Shown here piece by piece: positions 35,039 to 43,207 of a stretch of DNA of 64,000 bases. Each line of letters opens with the position of its first letter. Within the stretch, counting starts at the first letter, position 1. The notes beneath the pieces were generated by a model. That model had not been told where the DNA came from and did not search any database. It saw only the letters and a list, made by a program, of their open reading frames with translations. Made by a program: the position numbers and the translations under genes. This DNA is from Sulfuricurvum sp. (GTDB taxonomy: Bacteria > Campylobacterota > Campylobacteria > Campylobacterales > Sulfurimonadaceae): NCBI GenBank assembly GCA_024637295.1, contig JAGXFL010000013.1, forward strand, positions 124,001 to 188,000, read 5' to 3'.

Positions 35039-35062
35039 TTCAAATCCCCCCGACCGCACCAA
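35039..35062 (+). repeat. attR core (right copy of 24-bp direct repeat)
   Basis: Identical over 24 bases to 25378-25401. Only the 3' fragment of tRNA-Leu is present; the sequence to its left does not match the tRNA, so this is the displaced host end created by integration. Confidence 0.9.
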
Positions 35063-35098
35063 CTCTCTTTAAACCCCTATAGTAAGCATTTCTTCAAG

Positions 35099-35167
35099 CT
35101 ATTTTATCCATTGTGACCAAAACTCTTCTTTAATCTTTACATACCTAGCATAACGTTTTAATGTCAT
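35099..35167 (-). CDS. 22-residue ORF beside attR, doubtful
   Basis: A short frame with a strong GGAGG in front of its ATG encodes TLKRYARYVKIKEEFWSQWI and then stops. It lies on the host side, 37 bases from attR. It could be the remaining N-terminus of a disrupted gene or a genuine small protein. The only support is the ribosome-binding site and the non-random aromatic/basic composition. Confidence 0.25.
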   Translation of the reverse strand: MTLKRYARYVKIKEEFWSQWIK

Positions 35168-35251
35168 ATGCCCTCCATAAATAACTAAAATATATAATAA
35201 TTGTTATTTTACGGTACAATAATCGCACTATAAACAGATGGAGATACTATC

Positions 35252-35689
35252 ATGATTGATTACAGAGGCTATGAGATTGATATTACTACTGAGAATGAGG
35301 ATGAAAAAGCTATTCAAGTTGGTAATGTTGATAAGGTTATTAACCTAATTAAAGATGGTATGGATGAAGAGGAAGCTTGTTTAAAAATAAACAAGACTTT
35401 CAGAAAAGACTTTAGGAAGTGGACAGGGCAATCACCGCTAAGCGAGAGTAAGCCAAATAAGATGTCTCAGAATTTATCAGAAACATTATCTACTCTTAAA
35501 AAGGAGTACGAGAACTTCCCTGATGTGCTCTCAGCTATCACTGTACTTGAAGCAATACTAAGAGCCAATAAGGATGGAAAAGAGAAAGCAAGCAAGGATG
35601 AGAAAGATGCTGATGAGATTAAATCAGCTTTGGAAAAACTTTCACCAGAAGCAAGAAAAAATTTATTGGCTGAGTTGTCTCAAGAATAA
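35252..35689 (+). CDS. Hypothetical acidic helical protein
   Basis: 145 residues, acidic, without signal peptide or membrane segment. The first 65 residues (YRGYEIDITTENEDEKAIQVG, then a helical part) could be a small domain that ends at KWTGQSP; the C-terminal part is charged and helical with many Lys and Glu. No family recognised. The ATG follows GGAGATACTATC. It lies between the prophage and a rhodanese gene and may be a cargo gene of earlier integrations at this tRNA site. Confidence 0.65.
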   Translation: MIDYRGYEIDITTENEDEKAIQVGNVDKVINLIKDGMDEEEACLKINKTFRKDFRKWTGQSPLSESKPNKMSQNLSETLSTLKKEYENFPDVLSAITVLEAILRANKDGKEKASKDEKDADEIKSALEKLSPEARKNLLAELSQE

Positions 35690-35760
35690 TATTTATAAAA
35701 ATATTTCTCTAAGTGCATTTGGGTTACCATCTAGCAATATTACAGCTTAAAGGTAAATTG

Positions 35761-36669
35761 ATGAAAAAAATAATTGTCTTATGGGTATTGACCGTAGTTC
35801 ATCTATTTGCTTGGGAGGCACTGCAAAGTACTGGGCAAGTGGCAAGTCAGCTAAATGATCCTAAAGTTATTATTATTGATGTGTCAGAGCCTGAAATTTA
35901 TAGTAAAGAGGGGCATGTTCACGGGGCTTATCATACCACTATCGGACAGTGGAGATCAGCGCATGACAAACACTTTTTGATTAAAACGCCAGATGAAATA
36001 CAAACCCATATACGTTCATTGGGGATTAATACCGATTCTAATGTTATTTTATATGGACACTTGGCTTCCCCTAAAGATATGCTTCACAGTACCTATATTT
36101 ATTGGGCTATGAAACATTCCGGTGTGCAAAATGTAGCCATTATGGATGGTGGATTAGAACAATGGAAAGGAGAGAAACGTTTTGTGATAAACGACAATCC
36201 CACCGCTCCTGAGGGAAATTTTACGATAAAAAGCGTACCTAATATGGTGGCTGATTTGGCATACGTCAAACAAAATCTTGGGAAAATCCCGATGCTGGAT
36301 GCACGTCCTTCAGAGATCTATTTTGGGATAACAGCATTTAATGGGGTTGAAAAATTGGGGCATATCCCAGGGGCTATGAGCTATTATTGGACGTATAGCA
36401 TTACTCCGGAATTCAAAGTAAAGCCCTCAGAGACACTTAAAAAGATTTTCAGTGAGGGATTTGGTTTGGGGCAGAATCAAGAAATACTTGTTTATTGTAC
36501 CGGCGGTCTTGAAACCTCTTTTAACTATTTTGTTCTCAACGGTATTTTGGGCTATACGAATGTACGATTGTACGACGGCTCAATGCGTGAATGGGGCAAT
36601 CGACAAGATACCCCAATGGTTCAATATAAATGGGAAGAGTTTCATCCCATGGTAGAAGTGATCAAGTAG
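35761..36669 (+). CDS. Periplasmic two-domain rhodanese-like sulfurtransferase
   Basis: About 302 residues from the ATG at 35761, with a signal peptide (KKIIVLWVLTVVHLFA). Two rhodanese domains are visible. The first (about 20-140) has the CH2A-like segment VIIIDVSEPEIYSKEGHVHG but no Cys at the expected active-site loop (ILYGHLASP). The second has LVYCTGGLETSF with the catalytic Cys. Such proteins move sulfane sulfur and fit a sulfur-metabolising host. The role as thiosulfate or polysulfide sulfurtransferase is inferred. Confidence 0.88.
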   Translation: MKKIIVLWVLTVVHLFAWEALQSTGQVASQLNDPKVIIIDVSEPEIYSKEGHVHGAYHTTIGQWRSAHDKHFLIKTPDEIQTHIRSLGINTDSNVILYGHLASPKDMLHSTYIYWAMKHSGVQNVAIMDGGLEQWKGEKRFVINDNPTAPEGNFTIKSVPNMVADLAYVKQNLGKIPMLDARPSEIYFGITAFNGVEKLGHIPGAMSYYWTYSITPEFKVKPSETLKKIFSEGFGLGQNQEILVYCTGGLETSFNYFVLNGILGYTNVRLYDGSMREWGNRQDTPMVQYKWEEFHPMVEVIK

Positions 36670-36677
36670 GTAGTACG

Positions 36678-38615
36678 ATGTTACTAAGTGATCTTATTAC
36701 AAATACCGAAGATCATAACAAACAAACAGATAGTTTAACAGAGTATTACGTCACAATTCATAATGACCGCCCGCTTGAGATGGCTATAGAGATTATGGAT
36801 GATCACAAAGTTGATCAAATCACCTTGCTAGATGAAAATGATCAGTTTGTTGGGACGTTAAAAAAAGCAGATATCAATTTTTATTGCAGTGGATTAGAAG
36901 AGAATGAGAAGCTACAAATCTTTTCTGATGAATCTTCTCAATGTAAAGCGATAGAGGCAAAATTCAGAGATGCAAAAGCGACCTTTAATATGCTAGGTAT
37001 CGCCTTTTGTGAGATTGTTTATGTTGGTGAAGTGCAGATTATTCGATGGCTCAATGCAGAAGCGATGATCACTTTTGGGGTCAATATTGATGATCCGATT
37101 TCTAAGATGCTAACCCCTGAAATATGGGATGATCTGATGCAGATATTTCATACGCACGGCGGTGTAGAGCACGAGCGTATCGAAGTGAATGGACGGGTCT
37201 ATGAAGTTACGTTGATGGAAGTCGAACTTTTGGGTCAGCGAATCTTAAAACTCTTTTTATATGACGTTAGTGAACTGGTACGATTGAGCGATGAGTTACG
37301 ACGCTCTTTGGAACGAACGATTGAACATATTGCCCATTATGACAGTTTGACCGATTTGCCTAATCGTTTGCTGTTAGTGGCAAAGTTGGATCATGGCATT
37401 TCCCATTCAAAGCGGATGAATGGAAAAGTAGCAATTTTGGATCTGAATATTGACCATTTTAAAGATATTAATGAGTCTTACGGATATGCAGTCGGAGATG
37501 CCATCATCGTGCAGGTGGCGGGGCAGCTTGCTTCTATCCTTGGACGTGAAGACATTTTGGCTAGAATAGGTGGGGATGAGTTTATCATTGTTCTTGAGGA
37601 TTTGGAAGATATTCTAAAAAGCGAGGAAGCGGTTAAAAAAGTACAGGCTCTTTTTGCAAACAGTTTTACGGTAGATGGAGTTGATTTTAAGCTTTCAGCG
37701 AGTATCGGTCTTGCGATATATCCTGATGATGCGGACAACAGTGAAATGCTTTTGAAGAATGCGGATATTGCATTGCATCGGGCAAAAGATGAGGGTGGTA
37801 ATAACTATTGTTTCTTTTCATCTGAAATGAGCGTTCAGTTGTTTGAGAGAGTCTTACTGGAACGGGAGCTGCGACACGGGATCGATACCTCAGAATTTTT
37901 AGTGTATTATCAGCCTCAGATCAGTTTGGCAACAGGAAAACTAACCGGTGCAGAAGCTTTGGTCCGATGGAAGCATCCAGTTATGGGAATCGTCCCCCCT
38001 GATATGTTTGTTCCGTTGTGTGAAAGTACGAATCTTATTATCCCTATAGGTGAACAAATTTTAAGAGATGCGTGCACTCAAGTAAAGCTTTGGAAAGAGC
38101 AAGGCTTGTTTGAGGGACGTATATCGGTCAATGTGTCGGGAAAACAATTTGAACGTCCTGATGTGGTACAGATGATAAAAAATATTGTGACACAGACACA
38201 GCTGGAACCCCGTTATTTAGAATTGGAAATGACGGAAAGTGTTTTGATGGGAAATCCGGCATTATTCGGGAGAAAGCTTTCGGAGCTTAAAATGCTTGGG
38301 ATTGAAGTGGCTATTGATGATTTTGGAACGGGATATTCAAGTCTGAGTTATCTCAAACAGTTTCCGATAGACAAACTGAAAATTGATCAGTCGTTCGTGG
38401 GTGGAATTCCCCATAATGAACAGGATATGGCGATTATCAAAGCGGTTATTGCAATGTCTCAAGCATTGGGATTTCGAACAATCGCTGAGGGAATTGAAAA
38501 TGAGGAACAAGCAGAATTTTTAAAAAACTTTGGCTGTGAACAAGGGCAAGGATATCTTTATTCTCGTCCTTTAAGTGCTGAAAAATTTGAGGAATTTTTA
38601 AAGGCTTTGGTATAA
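36678..38615 (+). CDS. Diguanylate cyclase/phosphodiesterase (GGDEF-EAL) with CBS- and PAS-like sensor
   Basis: About 645 residues from ATG 36678; the frame is open further upstream into the rhodanese gene but that start is unlikely. The N-terminus resembles a CBS-type motif (MAIEIMDDHKVDQITLLDE) followed by a PAS-like part. The GGDEF domain keeps its catalytic motif (ARIGGDEFIIVL), and the EAL domain keeps GAEALVRWKHP, EMTESVLMG, DDFGTGYSSL and IDQSFV. Both activities could therefore be present; such proteins usually adjust c-di-GMP in response to a signal. It has no membrane segment. Confidence 0.92.
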   Translation: MLLSDLITNTEDHNKQTDSLTEYYVTIHNDRPLEMAIEIMDDHKVDQITLLDENDQFVGTLKKADINFYCSGLEENEKLQIFSDESSQCKAIEAKFRDAKATFNMLGIAFCEIVYVGEVQIIRWLNAEAMITFGVNIDDPISKMLTPEIWDDLMQIFHTHGGVEHERIEVNGRVYEVTLMEVELLGQRILKLFLYDVSELVRLSDELRRSLERTIEHIAHYDSLTDLPNRLLLVAKLDHGISHSKRMNGKVAILDLNIDHFKDINESYGYAVGDAIIVQVAGQLASILGREDILARIGGDEFIIVLEDLEDILKSEEAVKKVQALFANSFTVDGVDFKLSASIGLAIYPDDADNSEMLLKNADIALHRAKDEGGNNYCFFSSEMSVQLFERVLLERELRHGIDTSEFLVYYQPQISLATGKLTGAEALVRWKHPVMGIVPPDMFVPLCESTNLIIPIGEQILRDACTQVKLWKEQGLFEGRISVNVSGKQFERPDVVQMIKNIVTQTQLEPRYLELEMTESVLMGNPALFGRKLSELKMLGIEVAIDDFGTGYSSLSYLKQFPIDKLKIDQSFVGGIPHNEQDMAIIKAVIAMSQALGFRTIAEGIENEEQAEFLKNFGCEQGQGYLYSRPLSAEKFEEFLKALV

Positions 38616-38643
38616 TAATAGACATAGAATCCAAGGAGCACAT

Positions 38644-38991
38644 ATGGCTTACATCGAACAATTAAAGCATTTAATACAAAATGAACTTATTCCTGATGTG
38701 GAAGATCACGTTGATGAACTGTTTGAGGGGATAGCATCGGCAAAAGATGCAACTGCGGAAGAACGTTTGCAACTTGAAGAGATGCAAGCGCTTCGTGATG
38801 AATATAAAGAGTTACTCAAGGAACTTAAGAGTGGCGATATAGACGAAGAAGAAGCAGAACAGCTTTATACAGAACTTACTGCAATGCGTAGCGATGGTGA
38901 AGATGATGATGAGCTCTATGATGATGAAGAAGACGATGAAGAAGAAGATGACTACGATATCTTTGACCATGACGACGACGAACAGTATTAA
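38644..38991 (+). CDS. Small helical protein with very acidic tail
   Basis: 115 residues. The first 85 form charged helices (coiled-coil-like, LQLEEMQALRDEYKELLKEL). The last 30 residues are nearly all Asp, Glu and Tyr (DDEEDDEEEDDYDIFDHDDD). Acidic tails of this kind often mimic DNA or bind basic partners. It lies 2 bases upstream of an exonuclease gene, so it may act with it. The family is not recognised. The start follows CAAGGAGCACAT. Confidence 0.75.
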   Translation: MAYIEQLKHLIQNELIPDVEDHVDELFEGIASAKDATAEERLQLEEMQALRDEYKELLKELKSGDIDEEEAEQLYTELTAMRSDGEDDDELYDDEEDDEEEDDYDIFDHDDDEQY

Positions 38992-38993
38992 GG

Positions 38994-39737
38994 ATGGCAA
39001 AATATATCATCCTTGATACGGAAACAACAGGTACGGGTGATAATGATCGTATTATACAGCTGGGTTTTTTAGTTCTTAACGGCAAAGCAGTTGATGTTTA
39101 CAATGATTTATGTTCATGCGATATCCCTATTGCTTATCCTGCGATGGAAGTGCATGGCATTACCCCTGAGATGATTGAGGGGAAGCCGTCTTGTGTAGAG
39201 ACAGAGGCGTTTAAGACGCTTTGCGAACTTAATACATCTGATAATGTTTTGATTATTCATAACGCAGCGTTCGACCTTGGGATGCTGTCTAAAGAAAACT
39301 TTACCTCGAATATGCGATTGATCGACACACTTCGATGTGCCAAACATCTTTTTGAAGAGGAAGAGGCTCATCGACTTCAGTATTTTCGATATCGTTTGGA
39401 GCTGTATAAGCAAGAAGAAGCTGAAGCATCTGCATTGGGAATTGTGGTTAAAGCCCATGATGCGATAGGGGATGTTCTGGTGTTAAAACTCTTTTTAACC
39501 GAATTACGTAAAAAGTTAGAAGAGCGTTTTGGGAGTGTCAATCCGATTGATAAAATGGTTGAACTCACCCAAACCCCGGTGTTTTATACAAAAGCATTGA
39601 AATTTGGAAAATACAAAGGGAAAACGCTTACTGAAATTGTAGATGCAGATAAAGGTTATCTCACTTGGATGCTGGGCAATATGGAGAGTCTGGATGATGA
39701 CATGCGCTATAGCATTGGAAAAGTTTTAGCCTCTTAA
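38994..39737 (+). CDS. DnaQ-like 3'-5' exonuclease with DUF3820-like tail
   Basis: 247 residues. DEDD exonuclease motifs: ExoI IILDTETTGTGDNDRIIQLG, ExoII IIHNAAFDLGML and ExoIII KAHDAIGDVLVLKLFL (with the His-Asp). The C-terminal 50 residues (LKFGKYKGKTLTEIV...YLTWML) are the small domain found at the end of ExoX-like and other nucleases. It could be a DNA polymerase III proofreading-type or repair exonuclease. It ends 4 bases inside the convergent tonB-like gene. Confidence 0.9.
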   Translation: MAKYIILDTETTGTGDNDRIIQLGFLVLNGKAVDVYNDLCSCDIPIAYPAMEVHGITPEMIEGKPSCVETEAFKTLCELNTSDNVLIIHNAAFDLGMLSKENFTSNMRLIDTLRCAKHLFEEEEAHRLQYFRYRLELYKQEEAEASALGIVVKAHDAIGDVLVLKLFLTELRKKLEERFGSVNPIDKMVELTQTPVFYTKALKFGKYKGKTLTEIVDADKGYLTWMLGNMESLDDDMRYSIGKVLAS

Positions 39738-40408
39738 CGAAGAATATAAGCCAGTGGAATACTCAAACTAATACTCTTGGAAGGTTTAGGAAACTGAGAG
39801 GCGGTATTTTTGATCAGTGCTTTGGCATCTTCGTCGAGTATTTCAAATCCTGAACTTTGAAGAACTTCTATATTTTCGACACTTCCGTCACTTTTTAGAC
39901 GAAAACCGACACGCACTTCTCCCTGCATTTTAAGACGTTGCGCATTTCTGGGATATCTGAGGTTTTGGATAAGCAAGGCGCGTATCTCTCCCAAATGGGC
40001 ATCCAAAAATTCTTTTTCGACATTTATACTGGGTACTGATGGTGGAGTGCTAATGGTATGAACCTTTTTAGGTGCTTCTACTTGTGGCGGTGCTAAAGCG
40101 GCAATAGGTTGTATGGGTTGTTGTTGTGGGGTCACAATAGCAGGTGTTGGTTGAGTCGTTGGAGTAGGTGTTAATGCTTTTTTAATGGTAGGTGTAGATA
40201 TTATTGGTGTTGGTTTTGAAATCGTTACAGGCTGGGTAATCATAGGTTTTGGATTTACGGCAGTGTTGGTCGATAGAGATATCATCTGCAGTTTTAATGA
40301 TGTGCGGGATTCTTTTTTTGATTCATGAGAGAGTGAAACAATGAATATACATAGAAGAGCAAAATGGATTACTAACGAGTATGAAAGTGAACGTGTGATT
40401 ATGGGCAT
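39734..40408 (-). CDS. TonB-like energy transducer
   Basis: 224 residues: an N-terminal membrane helix (SYSLVIHFALLCIFIVSL), a long Pro/Thr/Gln-rich periplasmic linker (about 50-135) and a C-terminal TonB domain (about 140-224; YPRNAQRLKMQGEVRVGFRL and GSVENIEVLQSSGFEILDEDA). It would pass proton-motive energy to outer-membrane receptors. No ExbB/ExbD or receptor gene is adjacent. It is convergent with the exonuclease gene, overlapping by 4 bases. Confidence 0.9.
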   Translation of the reverse strand: MPIITRSLSYSLVIHFALLCIFIVSLSHESKKESRTSLKLQMISLSTNTAVNPKPMITQPVTISKPTPIISTPTIKKALTPTPTTQPTPAIVTPQQQPIQPIAALAPPQVEAPKKVHTISTPPSVPSINVEKEFLDAHLGEIRALLIQNLRYPRNAQRLKMQGEVRVGFRLKSDGSVENIEVLQSSGFEILDEDAKALIKNTASQFPKPSKSISLSIPLAYILR

Positions 40409-40422
40409 GTGAAATTGTATAC

Positions 40423-40866
40423 TTAGTCGTTTTTCATAATTTGAGAGTTTTCTATGACACAGTTGTCCATATTATGTTGTAAGGCGTATGAAAGAAGGTC
40501 AAAGAGATCGTGAACGGTTTGAAATTCAGTGCTGTCGGTACTTTCAGTGACGATAGCCATGTATAGATGTTTAGTAAAACAGATATTTTGGACCTGCGCT
40601 AATAGGTTCTCGGCTGCTTTTAATCCTTCTTCTTCATTGGCACCGTCAAAAACAATAGCGCATAAGTTCTCTTGCAACATAATAAATATATCGCTTGAAC
40701 GCAGATGATGTTTAAAAATCGAGAGATCGACATCCGATTCAGAAATATAGATGACAGCAAGAGAATAGGGCATACTATAGCGAGTATAACGGTAATGAAA
40801 GTCGGCAGTACTACTTATCAGCTGCTCTTGAAAGTGGTTACGATGCTCATTAAAAACGTTAATCAT
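40423..40866 (-). CDS. Hypothetical protein with degenerate GGDEF-like fold
   Basis: 147 residues. The succession PYSLAVIYISESD, LRSSDIFIMLQENLCAIVF and EEGLKAAENLLAQVQ resembles the beta-alpha pattern of a GGDEF domain without the GGDEF motif or catalytic residues. It would therefore be inactive as a cyclase and may act as a sensor or scaffold. It lies 14 bases upstream of the tonB-like gene in the same direction. The fold call is by pattern only. Confidence 0.65.
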   Translation of the reverse strand: MINVFNEHRNHFQEQLISSTADFHYRYTRYSMPYSLAVIYISESDVDLSIFKHHLRSSDIFIMLQENLCAIVFDGANEEEGLKAAENLLAQVQNICFTKHLYMAIVTESTDSTEFQTVHDLFDLLSYALQHNMDNCVIENSQIMKND

Positions 40867-40949
40867 TTCTCTTCCTACACATTTTTGGTGATTATATCAT
40901 ATCTTAAAACGTTGAGTATATTATACACCGCCGCTATTCTTTTAGGCTG

Positions 40950-42218
40950 ATGGATTATAATATGCAGATGAATTATGATGGACTATCTGGAAAATCGGTC
41001 CTATTGTTAGGCAAACCCCGTGCTCTTAATTTTGATGAGTTTGAAACACTCTTAAAACTGCATACTATTACCATCGTTTCTACCTTTGATGAGGGTGTTG
41101 CATTGGTAATTGAGGGGAAGCTAATGACCCCCTCGCAGCAAGATGATAGTGCCCGGCTGTATGAGTTAGGGATTGTCCCTATTGTAGCGATTGAGGGTAT
41201 TGAGCAATGGCTATGTGGCTCAATAGAACCCAATCGGCTCTTGATGAGTCTAAAGCTTTCTCGTGATCAAGATCGTCTGGTCGATTTCATCCAAAACCGT
41301 TACATCAGTGACGAGCTTTTTTTCAAACTGTTGAAGCTATATGACTGGCAGGGAGAGGGGCTGTTTGATAACGATGCCAATCGTAATGTCACTGCAGCAC
41401 TTATCAGCCGGTTTTATAAGGATATCGAGCGCAATCATAACGTCCAATATGCGATGAGCGGATTGGCACATTTGATCCAAAAATATGGGACAACTGGGCT
41501 TATAGATGCGATCAGCGAACTTTCACCGATTGCCCATGAGTTCAAACATCCAAGTGACCGTACTCTTGGAGGGGTTTTGGATGCCATGGCGGTGCACCCT
41601 AAAACATCCGAGAAGATATTACGGATGTTAATAGGGGATCGGCCAGCGCTTTTGGCCAGAAGAGTCCCTTTGGCGTTAGAAGAAGAACTATTGGCTCTTC
41701 ATAATGAAACGATAAATGAATTGTTGGCGTGTAACGAGAGCCTCTCGATGAACGGTGCTGATACATTAGAAACAACTCATGCTGCGTATATTGCTCAATC
41801 GTTTCCACTGACACAAGAGCGCTTTGAACGGTTATTGAAAATGTGCCCAGAAGCATTAGCAGCTAATGAGACATTGAGTGATAACATGCAAAAAAGATTG
41901 ATGGATTTAGATGATCTTTCGGTCAATGCGGCGCTTTCCTCCAATACATCTCTTGAGAGTTCTTTATTAGCCAAACTGTATGTGAGTGGACGTTATAATG
42001 TTGAGATTGCTAGAAACAGCGTAGTGACACCGCAGCAATGCGAAGAGCTTTGGATGTCAAACGATCCTGCTGTTTTACAAGCGTTAGCAGCTAATATTGC
42101 TACACCTGTCGAGATCCTCTATCAATTGGCATTGGACAGTCGATATGAACGAAGCGTTAAAACAAATGCCGCTTTTGGTAAACATATACAAACCCATAAC
42201 ATAGGATGGCAAGTGTGA
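40950..42218 (+). CDS. BRCT-like plus repeat-domain protein
   Basis: Up to 422 residues; starts at 40962 or 40968 are also possible because a TATAAT overlaps the first codons. Residues about 12-90 (LSGKSVLLLGKPRALNFDEF...GIVPIVAIEGIEQWL) fit a BRCT-like fold, ending with the aromatic helix typical of that domain. The remainder is alpha-helical with short motifs such as ANIATPVEILYQLALD and RNSVVTPQQCEELW, similar to leucine-rich repeat variant units. It leads a four-gene cassette and overlaps the MoxR gene by 13 bases. The family is not known to me. Confidence 0.75.
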   Translation: MDYNMQMNYDGLSGKSVLLLGKPRALNFDEFETLLKLHTITIVSTFDEGVALVIEGKLMTPSQQDDSARLYELGIVPIVAIEGIEQWLCGSIEPNRLLMSLKLSRDQDRLVDFIQNRYISDELFFKLLKLYDWQGEGLFDNDANRNVTAALISRFYKDIERNHNVQYAMSGLAHLIQKYGTTGLIDAISELSPIAHEFKHPSDRTLGGVLDAMAVHPKTSEKILRMLIGDRPALLARRVPLALEEELLALHNETINELLACNESLSMNGADTLETTHAAYIAQSFPLTQERFERLLKMCPEALAANETLSDNMQKRLMDLDDLSVNAALSSNTSLESSLLAKLYVSGRYNVEIARNSVVTPQQCEELWMSNDPAVLQALAANIATPVEILYQLALDSRYERSVKTNAAFGKHIQTHNIGWQV

Positions 42219-43207
42219 GAACTTCGGATACCGTTTCGACAATGACATCGATGATCGCTTCAAAGATACCGACATTTTTATGGGGGCCTCCGGGTATCGG
42301 TAAATCCTCGATTATCAAACAAATAGCCAAAGATGCAGGAATCGAGTGTATTGATCTGCGTCTTTCGTTGATGGATCCGACCGATCTCAAAGGGATCCCT
42401 TTTTATGACAAAGAGGTACATCAGGCACTTTGGGCACCACCGTCATTTTTGCCAAGTACAGGAAAAGGGATATTATTTTTGGATGAGTTAAACTCTGCCG
42501 CACCTGCGGTACAAGCCTCTGCTTATCAGCTTATATTGGATCGACAGGTAGGTGAATACCGTCTTCCTGATGGGTGGGCGATCGTCGCTGCGGGTAATCG
42601 CGAGGGAGATAGAGGGGTTGTCTATCGTCTTCCCTCTCCGTTGGCCAATCGCTTTGTCCACGTTGAGATGGAAGTGAGTGTTGAGGACTGGAGGACGTGG
42701 GCAATGAAAACCCGTATTGATACACGTATTATCGCCTATATCACATTTAAAAATGAGGCTCTTTTTACATTTGACCCCCTTAAAAATGAGCGCAGTTTCG
42801 CAACACCAAGAAGCTGGGAAGCGGTTAACAATATCCTCAACAGCCCACTTGAGAAAAATCTATGGCTAGAGGCCATTGGCGGGGCAATTGGACATGATAA
42901 TGCCATCGATTTTTTAGGATTTTTAAAAATCATGGATAAGCTTCCCGATGTAGAGGCAATTCTAAGAGGGGATGAAGTGGAAGCCAGCGAGGATATATCA
43001 GCACTGTATGTATTGTCATGTGCACTGGTCTCACGGCTCCTCCAAAACCCTGAGGATGAAGCGATCTCAAATGTGTTGCGTTATACCTTGAAGCTCAAAA
43101 ATGAGTTTGCGGTATTGATCCTTCAAGACCTTCAGCGTCAAGGGGTCAAGATGGAACATTTGGATGCGTTTGGCGAATGGGTCGAGGCGTATGCTTATTT
43201 ACTATGA
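42206..43207 (+). CDS. MoxR-type AAA+ ATPase
   Basis: 333 residues. Walker A FLWGPPGIGKSSIIKQ, Walker B GILFLDELNSAAPAVQ and the sensor segment VAAGNREGDRGVVYRLPSPLANRF are clear. MoxR ATPases usually remodel or activate proteins with VWA-domain partners; the next gene is such a partner. The stop overlaps the start of the VWA gene (ATGA). The substrate is unknown. Confidence 0.92.
   Translation: MASVRTSDTVSTMTSMIASKIPTFLWGPPGIGKSSIIKQIAKDAGIECIDLRLSLMDPTDLKGIPFYDKEVHQALWAPPSFLPSTGKGILFLDELNSAAPAVQASAYQLILDRQVGEYRLPDGWAIVAAGNREGDRGVVYRLPSPLANRFVHVEMEVSVEDWRTWAMKTRIDTRIIAYITFKNEALFTFDPLKNERSFATPRSWEAVNNILNSPLEKNLWLEAIGGAIGHDNAIDFLGFLKIMDKLPDVEAILRGDEVEASEDISALYVLSCALVSRLLQNPEDEAISNVLRYTLKLKNEFAVLILQDLQRQGVKMEHLDAFGEWVEAYAYLL

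Larger units (their letters stand above)
25378..35062. mobile_element. Inovirus (filamentous phage) prophage integrated at tRNA-Leu
   Basis: About 9.7 kb bounded by the 24-bp repeat. Read on the minus strand from right to left: small basic protein, candidate ssDNA-binding protein, pVIII-like coat protein, two tiny membrane proteins, pIII-like adhesin, pVI-like DUF2523 protein, Zot/pI ATPase, secretin (pIV), HUH replication initiator and tyrosine integrase. The core order from ssDNA-binding protein to secretin matches Ff-type phages. Two plus-strand genes (HTH regulator and membrane protein) and a hairpin-rich non-coding stretch fill the right end. Most structural and assembly genes overlap by 1-4 bases and all are open, so the element looks intact. 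It is clearly more AT-rich than its flanks except for the hairpin cluster. Confidence 0.93.

Noticed and set aside
38900-38985. GAT/GAA-rich repeat as a microsatellite or CRISPR-like array
   Set aside because: It is coding sequence for an acidic protein tail with no fixed repeat unit or spacers; no CRISPR array is seen in the window.
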